Positions 44,541-52,242 of a DNA stretch of 64,000 nucleotides are shown in pieces. Position 1 is the first letter of the stretch; every line of letters starts with the position of its first letter. The translations under genes were made by a program, and so were the position numbers. The DNA comes from JAXLXE01 sp046328115 (GTDB taxonomy: Bacteria; Chloroflexota; UBA6077; JACCZL01): positions 744,001 through 808,000 of the forward strand of contig JAXLXE010000003.1 of NCBI GenBank assembly GCA_046328115.1, read 5' to 3'. Below the pieces are notes generated by a model that was given only the letters and a program-made list of their open reading frames with translations, was not told where the DNA came from and ran no database searches.

Positions 44541-45316
44541 ATCATTCCCTCCTCCCCAAGCTACGGCGGCTGCGGCTCTCGGGCATGCTCGAGACGCTGG
44601 AGACGCGGGCCCAGCAGGCCACGCGCGAGCAGTGGGAGCCCACCGAGTTCCTGGGGATCCTCCTGGACGATGAGCTGGAGCGGCGGGATCACACGCGGCT
44701 GGATCGACGGATCAGCGAAGCTGGCGTAGATCCCGCCAAGACGCTGGCATCGTTCGACTTCGGGGCGGTGCCGGCGCTCTCGCGGCGGACGGTCGAGGCG
44801 CTGGGGACCGCGCAGTTCGTGGCGCGGGCGCAGAACATCATCCTGGCGGGACCGGCCGGGGTGGGCAAGAGCCATCTGATGAACGGGTTGGTGATCGAAG
44901 CGCTCAAGCGTGGCTACAGCGGGTTGTACCGGCCGGCGCACTGGGTGCTGACAGACCTGCAGGCCAGTCGGGGGGATGGGACGTACCGGCGGCGGCTGCA
45001 CGGCTGCTGCAGGTGGACGTGCTGGCGCTGGACGACGTGGGGCTGCGGCCCCTGACGACGGAGCTGGCGGAGGATCTGTATGAGCTGATTCGCGAACGGT
45101 ACGAGCGCAAGCCGTTGCTGCTGACGAGCAACCGAGCCCTGGCGGAGTGGCCGGAGGCGTTCGGCAACCCGCTACTGGCCAACGCGGCGCTGGACCGGTT
45201 GACCCATCACTGCCAAACGGTGGTGATCCGCGGCGAGAGCTACCCGGCAACGAGGCCGCAAGCAAAATCCGGAGGGGTCCGACACACAAAACGAGGAGGT
45301 GCCCGCACTCAGCTAA
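44534..45316 (+). pseudogene. istB: IstB-like ATPase of IS21 element 2, frameshifted
   Basis: ATG 44534 (LLPKLRRLRLSGMLETLETR) overlaps the istA stop. FDFGAVPALSRRTVEAL, Walker A AGPAGVGKSHLM and, after an indel near 45005, VDVLALDDVGLRPL (Walker B) and LLLTSNRALAEW. A second indel near 45247 precedes the natural TAA at 45314-45316. It loads and remodels IstA-bound target DNA in the intact family. Confidence 0.83.
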
Positions 45317-45354
45317 GTGGCCTACACCAACATGCAAGTGGGTGGCCTACATGA

Positions 45355-47253
45355 GGTTCTCCCGCACCTTCTGTGAAGGACGGATGTTCCGATTCTGCCC
45401 CTTCGGAGTGGGGCATGGTGTGTGGAGCGGCGGTGACTCATCCCGCGCTGTTTTTGGGTGTTGTGGGCCGGTAGGTTGGCCCGGCGAGGACGCGGCGGCG
45501 GAGCAGGTCGAGCTTCGCTCGGCCATAGCCCTGCCGCTTGATGAGTTTCAGCCGATGCACATGGCCTTCGGCCGGGCCGGTCGACCAGGGGAGCGTGAGC
45601 GCGGCGGTCACGGCCGCCCAGTCCGTCCGCAGCCCGTTCGCGAACGCCACAAACGGCGTCAGACCGCTGCTGTGCGCTTCCTGCACCCACGACTCCAATG
45701 CGCTCACGTCTCGTTGCGCGATGATCGTGCCGAAGCTGATCTTGAGCTGGTAACCACGGGCAAGCTCGGTACCTCCGCCAGCGCCCGTTCGAGCGTCTGC
45801 CGATCGGTCTCCGACAGCGATTCGCGGGGCCGTCGGCACAACGAGCGCACACTCACCGATCGGCGTTTCGCTCCCGAGCGTGCGGAGCGAGGTGGTCGCC
45901 AGGGGAACAGTGACTGTTCCAGCAACGAATAGCTACCCTGGTACCCCTGGGCGGTGATCTCGCGACAGAGCTGCTGGACCTGTCGGACATTCTGGGCCAG
46001 CTTGCCAGCGGTCCTGCAGGTAGCTCACGAACGGTTGCAGCGTGGGTGATTGCAGCCCGCCCGGGCGCGGCCGTGGCGCTGGCGCTGGCGGAAGCGGCGC
46101 GGCCAGCAAGTTGCGGACGGTTTGACGGTTCATCCCCAGGGCTCGGGCGATGTGCTGGATGCTCTGGCCCGCGGCGCCGCGGCGGTGCACCTCTTCCCAG
46201 CGGGCGCTCCGACGGGCCTGGCGCTCCAGTTGCCGCTGCGCCGCTTTGCTTGCCGTCTTACTTGATGGGTAGGCCGCCCGGGCTCGGGACCGCGGGCTCA
46301 ACGGCGCCGGGTGGGTCCGGTGACGCGGTGTACTCCACGCGGCGACGGTGGCTCCGCAACACTTCGTCGAACGCCCGGTCGCGTTCATGAGCAGGTGGAA
46401 GCGATCGGCCACCTGGATCGCCTCGGGTGCCCCGGCCTGGGCGCCTTCAGCGTACGCCCCGAGAGCGGTCGCTGGCGATGACCTCGACCCCGGGATGCTC
46501 GCGTAACCACTTCGCCAGCGTGTCCGCCAAACGGTCAGCCAACAGGTCGGCCGGGTGGTGGGTTTCCAGATCGATCAGAATCGTCCCGTAGTGATGACCG
46601 CGCCGAAACGCGAAATCGTCGACGCCCAACACCCGCGGGGTGGGGCAGACACGCGGCTCGCGCTTGAGGCTGCGCAACAGGGTATCCGCGCTGCGCCGGC
46701 AAGCCGACCGTCGCGGCCAGCCGCGCCCCGGCCTCTCCGCCCAGCATCGCGGCCAACTCGACCAGGGTCTGGGTGGCGCCCACGGTGCGGCGGGCGTGTT
46801 GCGCAACCAGGCCGTCGAAGCGTTCGGCGAACGTCTTGCGCGCGCACGCCACGGCCTCACAGCGGAAGCGGCGCGCGGTCAAGAGCAACTGGACGGACCC
46901 GGCCGCGCCAGGGCAGATCGACCGGCCGACGCTGATAGCGGCCGTGCACGCGAGCACTCACGGTTCCGCAACTCGGGCAATTCGCCGTGGAGGCGCTGCC
47001 TTCGGCGTCGAGCAGCACCTGCTCGTCGACCAGGCGGATACACCGAATCAACACCATCGGGACCAGGTCGGCATGGCCGGCACCTCGCGCACGAAGCGGT
47101 CGCCTGCACAGCCTCTGCCGCTACCCGGATCACGAATCCGTCACGGCACATCACGAGCGCGTCACACATCCTGGCCGACAGACTCCACGCGCGAGATCGG
47201 CCGCTCCGATCAGGACGGACTCGCCGCCGCGCCACAAGAAGTGCGGGAGAACC
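45355..47253 (-). mobile_element. ISL3-family insertion sequence, copy B (inverted)
   Basis: 1899 bp, in inverted orientation to copy A, with the same ends (GGTTCTCCCGCACC at 45355 and GTGCGGGAGAACC to 47253). Differences from copy A are mainly single-base gaps plus a few substitutions. Confidence 0.85.
45478..47074 (-). pseudogene. ISL3 family transposase, frameshifted (copy B)
   Basis: Same domains as copy A on the minus strand. One base is missing just after the ATG (47074), so the readable frame restarts at MVLIRCIRLVDEQVL (47057). Other indels are near 46930, 46690, 46430, 46380, 46000 and 45830. The final segment EGHVHRLKLIKRQGYGRAK is in frame but the TAA seen in copy A is lost, giving read-through. 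Non-functional as read. Confidence 0.83.
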
Positions 47254-47274
47254 ACTTTTCAGAAAGAATCAACA
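47254..47274 (-). other. displaced outer end of IS21 element 1
   Basis: These 21 bases, joined to the reverse complement of 41311-41345, rebuild a continuous IS21-like end with two GGGTCA-type repeats 23 bases apart. ACTTTTC flanks ISL3 copy B on this side and, in the rebuilt order, on the other side. Confidence 0.6.
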
Positions 47275-47816
47275 TCCACCGACGCAGAACGGCCGGGCCG
47301 ATGACGCCCGGCGGCCACCAGGCAACCCGCCGATCAGGCTGGGCGCGTTCCGTGCTGTCATCGTCGGCCGTCTCGAGGCGGCTCCAGACGCCATCCTGGC
47401 CCAGCATTGTGCCTGGTGGCGGGAGACGGCCCAGGTCGACGTCAGCATCTTGATCATGGGCCCCATGATCACCGTCGCCCGGCTGGACCCCGGAAGGAAA
47501 GACGGTAGCCGCCTCCGAGCGCGATGAGGGCATGCGGTTACGTGGCGGGAGCGGTTCGCCACGGTCGATCCGACCCGACTGCTGTCGATGGATGAGACCG
47601 TCGCCCATCGCGGGCACACGCCGCGCTACAGTAGAGCACCACGCGGTCAACGGGCTTGTGGTTACGCGCCTCGCAACACAGGGACCAATCGGACGCTGAT
47701 CAGGTCTCTGACGGTCGCGGGCATGGGGCCAGGGTCTTGTTCGACGAGGCCATCTGCGGCACGTCAATCGTCGGGCATATCCAGCACGTGCTGGCGCCGA
47801 GCGTGCGTCCTGGCTA
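47275..47816 (+). pseudogene. IS630 family transposase fragment (element 1)
   Basis: Readable in several frames: AAPDAILAQHCAWWRET (linker), RERFATVDPTRLLSMDETVAHRGHTPRY (first DDE Asp), RAPRGQRACGYAPRN and HVLAPSVRPG. The N-terminal HTH is missing and the gene stops at 47816, where IS630 element 2 is inserted, so the last catalytic residues are absent. Confidence 0.75.
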
Positions 47817-49342
47817 GTGGGTCACTTGACAGAATCAACGCCATTGGTGACGGTCCCATGGTCGGTACGTCGGCGACTGAGTGGCCGTCGGGTGTAGCCG
47901 GCCGAGCCGCCGAACTGGTGCCGGCGCGCTCGCGCCCGTGCTCGCCGAGCGGCGCGCTTGCCACCCCGCAAACGGCGTGGGCGCGGCGTTCCAGCCGGCT
48001 ACCGATGCAGTCAGCCACGCCGTCAGCTCGTCGGTGCTGGTGGGATGGTGGCCGGCCAGCGCGCGCCGCACCAGAATCCGCTGGATGGACTCGGCCAGGT
48101 TGAGCCACGGCCCGCTCAGCGGGGTGTATAGCGGCATGATCCCGTGTGCGCACAGCCAGCGCACCAGTTCGCCCGTGCGATGGCCAGCCAGGTTATCCCA
48201 GATCAGCAAGGCGCGCAGGGGTGGTGGATACTCCGGCAGGGTGAACGGCTCGGACAACCCCGCCTGCCACTGCGCCCAAGCCTCCCGGGCGGCCGCCGCG
48301 CCGCCAGTGTCCACGTCGCGGGTGCTCACCGTGCTGGTGCTCACCCTGGTAGCCACTGCGCCGACAGGCTCGCCATCGCGCGCGGGCAGCGCCGCCAGGA
48401 TCGCCGTGGGCTCACGGGTCAGCCATGGGTGCAGCACGCGGTTGGGCGTCTGTTGCACGGCCTGTGCCCAGACCTGGCCGGTGGCGGGGTGAAACAGCGT
48501 GAGCAGCTTGACGGTGCCGCCCCGGACATACGCATGCTCCTGGCCGGACGGTCTGCCGGTGGGCTGCCACGATGAACGGGGTGGGGCACCGCCTGGTACG
48601 GTCCCGGCCTCGTCCTGGCACAACACCACCAGGCCGCTCGCCTCTCCCCAGCGGTAGGCCTCCTCGATCAGCGGTTTTTGGGGTGGCGTCGGGATCGGTC
48701 ACGACGACCGATCCCGAGCTACGCCGACGCCGGGCGGTACCGGTTGCGCACCAGGTACGGTGTGCTTGCCAGCCGTAGCCCGGCGCCCCACAGCGTCCGC
48801 AGGATCGTGACGGTGCTGATGCCGGGAAAGCCATCGGGCGCCGCGCGCAATGCGCGTTGCAGGGTGGTGAGTGACCAGGTGGCGGTGCCATCGCGCGCAC
48901 GATCTGGGACGCGGTGAAATTCGCGCAGGATGCGTTCTTGTTCGACCGCGCCGTAGTGGGGTAGGCGGCCACTGCCCGGTCGACGGTCAAGTGCCGGGAG
49001 ACCGACCAGGTTGAAACGAGCGACCAACGACGCGACGGCGTGGCGCGAGCGTTGGCCGGCGACGCGGGCGGCCTCCTGGTAGGTGGCGCCGTCCGCGACG
49101 ACAAGTACGACGCGGGCGTGGGCCACGCGATCGGCGCGTTCACTGGTGCTGCGAGCCACGTGTTCGAGATCGGCACGCTCATCGGTGGACAACGGGCGCA
49201 GGGGGCGCGACGGCGGACGGCTCATCAGGCGGCTCCCAGGCGCTCGGCTCCGCCGCGGATGCCCCCAAGCGTGGCCCCGTGACCGTCACAACGGCGTCAC
49301 AGCGACACCTCAGTTTGGTCACACTTCTGTCAACTGACCCAC
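47817..49342 (-). mobile_element. IS630-family element 2
   Basis: 1526 bp between inverted ends GTGGGTCACTTGACAGAA (left) and the reverse complement of TTCTGTCAACTGACCCAC (right, one mismatch). It is flanked by TA on both sides (47815-47816, 49343-49344), the IS630/Tc1 target duplication. The right end contains TTGACA, pointing into the transposase gene. Confidence 0.9.
47835..49225 (-). pseudogene. IS630 family transposase of element 2, frameshifted
   Basis: N-terminal HTH region (LSTDERADLEHVARSTSERADRV, then RHAVASLVARF and ATWSLTTLQRAL) is intact from 49225. VVVTDPDATPK follows in another frame after an indel near 48730. An A5 run near 48675 shifts again into LVVLCQDEAGTVPGG (DDE Asp), LLIWDNLAGHRTGELV and SGPWLNLAESIQRI (Glu). 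The A-run could be a programmed slip, as in some IS630 elements, but the first indel with an in-frame stop is damage. Confidence 0.82.
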
Positions 49343-49480
49343 TAGCACGTCCAGATCGCTCGCGGACGTGGCGGTTCCTCGCGCCACGGACCCGAACACG
49401 CGGACGTTTGACGCCCCGTGTTCCCGGGCGATCCGGTTCATCTGATCACGTCGCGATCGGACATCAGCGAGGGTGGGCAT
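49343..49480 (-). pseudogene. MNT-type nucleotidyltransferase, truncated by IS630
   Basis: From ATG 49480 (GGAG nine bases upstream) the reading begins MPTLADVRSRRDQMNRIARE. It carries VFGSVARG and SDLDVLV, the GS...DxD active site of minimal nucleotidyltransferases. The IS630 element is inserted at the TA in the codons for Val-Leu, so only 46 native codons remain and the frame ends three or four codons later inside the element. Intact relatives are often paired with HEPN toxins; no HEPN gene is visible. Confidence 0.8.
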
Positions 49481-49650
49481 CCGTCGTCACTCCATGGTCA
49501 TCATACCGCGCCGGCGCGGGCCGCTCGGCGCGACCGACTTGTCTCCCGACTGACGACAGCTCGGCCCCGTCTTCGCGAGGCCGCAGCCGTCATTGCTGCC
49601 GTGCTAGAGTGCCACTGCCCCCGGCCGGGGACGCTCCAGGAGCCGTTGTG

Positions 49651-50847
49651 ATGATCTACCAGCCTCCGCGCATGAAGTTCGGCATCTTCCTCGCGCCGTT
49701 CCACCGACACTGGGAGAACCCCACCCTCTCGCTCGAGCGCGACCTCCAGCTTATCGAGTGGCTGGACGAGCTTGACTACGACGAGGCGTGGATCGGCGAG
49801 CACCACAGCGCTGGCTGGGAGACCATTGCCTCCCCCGAGGTGTTCATGGGCGTGGCCGCGCAGCGCACGCGGCGGATCATGCTGGGCACCGGCGTGGTGA
49901 GCCTGCCCTATCACCACCCGCTGATGGTGGCCAACCGGATGGTGCTGCTGGACCATCTCACTCGCGGCCGTGTGATGCTGGGCGTGGGCCCCGGAGCGCT
50001 GCTGAGCGATGCTCAGATGCTGGGCATCACGCCCACACGCCAGCGGGAGATGATGGAGGAGTCGCTCGGGGTCATCATGCGGCTACTCACGGAGACGGAG
50101 CCGATCACCCACGAGAGCGACTGGTTCAAGCTGGTGAATGCCACCCTCCACCTGCGCTCCTACACCAAACCCCACTTGCCCATCGCGGTGGCATCGGTGC
50201 AGTCGCCCGCGGGCGTGACGCTTGCCGGCAAATACGGCGTGGGCGTGCTCTCGCTGGGGGTCATGGTGGGGCTACGCGGTGCCGTGGACCCGAAGGCCCA
50301 GTGGGCGATTGCCGAAGAGACCGCCGCGAAGCACGGGAAGACGATGGATCGGGCGGAGTGGCGGATCGTGACCCCAGTCCACGTCGCTGAGACGAAGAAG
50401 CAGGCGCTGGAAGACATCCGGCCGGGCGCGCTGGAGTACGTGAAGATGTACTGGGAGGACGCGCTGGGCAACAAGCGCCACGTGCCCGATCCGGACAACG
50501 AGGCCACGCTGATCGACCAGCTTGTGGAGTCCGGGCAGTGGATCGTTGGCTCGCCGGATGACTGCATCAAGGGGATCGAGCGGCTCCAGGAGGTCACCGG
50601 CGGCTTCGGCGGGCTGCTGGTACGGGCGCAGGAGTACGTGGAGCCGGCGAAGAGCCGCCGCAGCTACGAGCTGCTGGCACGGTACGTGATGCCCCGCTTC
50701 CAGGGCTCGATCCAGTCCCTCGGAGACTCGTACGACCGGGTCGTGGCGAACGTGGCCGAGACGCGGGCGCAGGGCCAGGCGGCGATCGAGCGGGCGCACC
50801 AGGCCTACGAGCAGACATTCAACCAGTCAGACCGGCGGCGCGGGTAA
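49651..50847 (+). CDS. LLM class flavin-dependent oxidoreductase
   Basis: 398 residues from ATG 49651 (CAGGAG eight bases upstream; GTG 49648 also possible). Luciferase-like monooxygenase barrel: MKFGIFLAPFH, DYDEAWIGEHHSAGWE (about 43-58, FMN/His region), LGTGVVSLPYHHPLMVA, LTRGRVMLGVGPGAL, and a C-terminal IVGSPDDCIKGIERL. The HHSAG motif places it with FMN/FMNH2-dependent monooxygenases of the limonene/alkane type. Substrate unknown. It is followed after 6 bases by an SRPBCC gene. Confidence 0.88.
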   Translation: MIYQPPRMKFGIFLAPFHRHWENPTLSLERDLQLIEWLDELDYDEAWIGEHHSAGWETIASPEVFMGVAAQRTRRIMLGTGVVSLPYHHPLMVANRMVLLDHLTRGRVMLGVGPGALLSDAQMLGITPTRQREMMEESLGVIMRLLTETEPITHESDWFKLVNATLHLRSYTKPHLPIAVASVQSPAGVTLAGKYGVGVLSLGVMVGLRGAVDPKAQWAIAEETAAKHGKTMDRAEWRIVTPVHVAETKKQALEDIRPGALEYVKMYWEDALGNKRHVPDPDNEATLIDQLVESGQWIVGSPDDCIKGIERLQEVTGGFGGLLVRAQEYVEPAKSRRSYELLARYVMPRFQGSIQSLGDSYDRVVANVAETRAQGQAAIERAHQAYEQTFNQSDRRRG

Positions 50848-50853
50848 CGGCGC

Positions 50854-51306
50854 GTGGTTGTGGTCCGAGTTGTGGGGGAGCGCGTGATCCCGGCCAGCGC
50901 CCCGCTGGTGTACTCTCGCCTGGCTGATTATCGGAACCACCATCCGAACTTCCTGCCGCCCGAGTTCTCCGACTTCGAGGTGGAGTCGGGTGGGCTGGGC
51001 GCCGGCACGCAGTTTGCCGTTACCTTCACCATCATGGGCCGGTCCCAGGCGGATCGGATGCGGGTGGACGAGCCGGAGCACGGCAGGGTGCTGCGGGAGC
51101 GCAGCCTGAGCACGGACCTGACCACCACGTTCACGGTGGAGCCACGCGGCGACTCGTGCCAGGTCACGATTGAGACAACGTGGACGCGAGGATGGCTGCG
51201 TGGCCTGCTGGAGCGCTGGCTGGCCGTGCCTGCGATTCGGAAGATCTACGCGCGGGAGCTGGTCTTGCTGGAGGAGTACGTCACCGGCGATGGGGCCGAG
51301 GGCTAG
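50854..51306 (+). CDS. SRPBCC family (polyketide cyclase/dehydrase-like) protein
   Basis: 150 residues. START-like helix-grip pattern: VVGERVIPASAPLVYSRLADYRNH (1-26), a strand series (GTQFAVTFTIMG, RVLRERSLSTDLTTTFTVE) and a long C-terminal helix (LLERWLAVPAIRKIYAREL). Binds hydrophobic ligands in the family; actual ligand unknown. GTG start without a clear ribosome site, probably translated by coupling to the LLM gene. The stop shares CTAG with the convergent HAD gene. Confidence 0.75.
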   Translation: MVVVRVVGERVIPASAPLVYSRLADYRNHHPNFLPPEFSDFEVESGGLGAGTQFAVTFTIMGRSQADRMRVDEPEHGRVLRERSLSTDLTTTFTVEPRGDSCQVTIETTWTRGWLRGLLERWLAVPAIRKIYARELVLLEEYVTGDGAEG

Positions 51307-52046
51307 GCTCCCCCGAACGACGACAGGAGCGACGGCAGATCGGCAAGACGCTCGATCACGCCGTTCGGCTTGACGTGATCTGGGGTGGGCCAGCCAGACT
51401 TGTTGCGCACCCAGACGGCTCGCATGCCCACACCCTGGGCGCCGGAGATGTCGTCCACCATACGGTCGCCAACCATCACGCACTCGGCCGGCGCCACACC
51501 CAGACGGCTGGCCAGCTCGTGGAACACGGACGGGTGCGGCTTGGAGTGCGGCAGGTCGGAGGTGTACACGATCTCGTCCAGGAACTCGGCCAGGCCGTGG
51601 GCCGCCAGGTCGGCGTTGTGCCACTCAGCCGCCCACCACGTGTTGGAGAGCAGGCCTAGCAGGTAGCCGCGACGGCTCAGCTCGATGAGGGTGTCCTGAG
51701 CGTCCGGCACCACGATGGCCCAGCCGTCGACAGCGCGCGCGTAGCCATCCAGGGCCGTGAGCAGCTCGTCCTCGGAGGCCCGCCGGCCCAGCTTGTGGAA
51801 CCCGTCACGAAGCAGGCCAGAGGGTGGGCCGCTCCAGTGCTCGTTCTCAACGCGCCGCCAGTGGTCCAGCTCCGCCTCGCGCATCGCGGCCACGTAGTCG
51901 CCGCGGCGGGGCCAGCCGTTGTTGGGTAGCTTCTCCACCAGGTGCTCAAAGGAGAGCTCCCAACGGCGCGGCGAGTCGTCCTCCCAGCCTGGCCACTCAA
52001 CCAGGGTGCCGCCTAGATCGAAGATCACCGCTCGCGGAGCCGTCAC
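51303..52046 (-). CDS. HAD superfamily hydrolase
   Basis: 247 residues from GTG 52046 (GAGAGG upstream; a longer frame is not used because it runs through tandem repeats). Motif I FDLGGTLVEW (nucleophile Asp, the second Asp is Gly), motif II LLSNTWW, motif III KPHPSVF, motif IV VMVGDRMVDDISGAQGVGM. The cap domain lies at about 20-110. Phosphatase or dehalogenase-like; the Asp-to-Gly change in motif I is common in the FDxGGT subset. Substrate unknown. Confidence 0.88.
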   Translation of the reverse strand: MTAPRAVIFDLGGTLVEWPGWEDDSPRRWELSFEHLVEKLPNNGWPRRGDYVAAMREAELDHWRRVENEHWSGPPSGLLRDGFHKLGRRASEDELLTALDGYARAVDGWAIVVPDAQDTLIELSRRGYLLGLLSNTWWAAEWHNADLAAHGLAEFLDEIVYTSDLPHSKPHPSVFHELASRLGVAPAECVMVGDRMVDDISGAQGVGMRAVWVRNKSGWPTPDHVKPNGVIERLADLPSLLSSFGGA

Positions 52047-52069
52047 GCTGTTGCCTCTCAAGGAGTATG

Positions 52070-52113
52070 TCGGAATGGGGTAAGTCGCAATGGGGTGTGT
52101 CGAAGGGGCGTGG
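52070..52113 (-). promoter_or_regulatory. three tandem 15-bp repeats upstream of the HAD gene
   Basis: Units TCGGAATGGGGTAAG (52070-52084), TCGCAATGGGGTGTG (52085-52099) and TCGAAGGGGCGTGG (52100-52113), preceded by a weaker TCAAGGAGTATG. They lie 24-67 bases upstream of the HAD start, a typical operator or promoter location. Confidence 0.35.
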
Positions 52114-52242
52114 TCGCCGCGCCTGCGCGGAGCCGCGCCCGAGAGACTACCCGCTCCGCGCCACCCGGTGCTACCTATGGCGCCGGCCGCTTCGGCGCGT
52201 GGAGTAGGATGAGCGGCATCTGAAGACGGACCGAGGAGCGCC

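Larger units (their letters stand above)
42774..45351 (+). mobile_element. IS21-family element 2
   Basis: 2578 bp with inverted ends: TATAGGCCACCCATGTGCA on the left and, on the reverse strand at the right, TGTAGGCCACCCACTTGCA. Multiple terminal repeats sit inside both ends (six left, two right). Carries istA and istB with a short overlap, both frameshifted. No target duplication seen; the right flank is only three bases before ISL3 copy B. Confidence 0.85.

Noticed and set aside
41289..45316. CRISPR-associated or Tn7-like transposon because of AAA+ genes next to DDE genes
   Set aside because: IstA/IstB order, overlap and iterated ends are typical of plain IS21; no tnsB/C/D, cas or guide-like sequence.
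39413..47253. Composite transposon carrying cargo genes
   Set aside because: The interior holds only IS21 genes and no passenger, and there is no direct repeat outside the outer ends. It is nested insertion plus inversion.
49279..49650. N-terminal extension of the LLM oxidoreductase
   Set aside because: The extra 124 residues run from the IS630 end through the opposite-strand MNT fragment; the natural ATG with ribosome site is at 49651.
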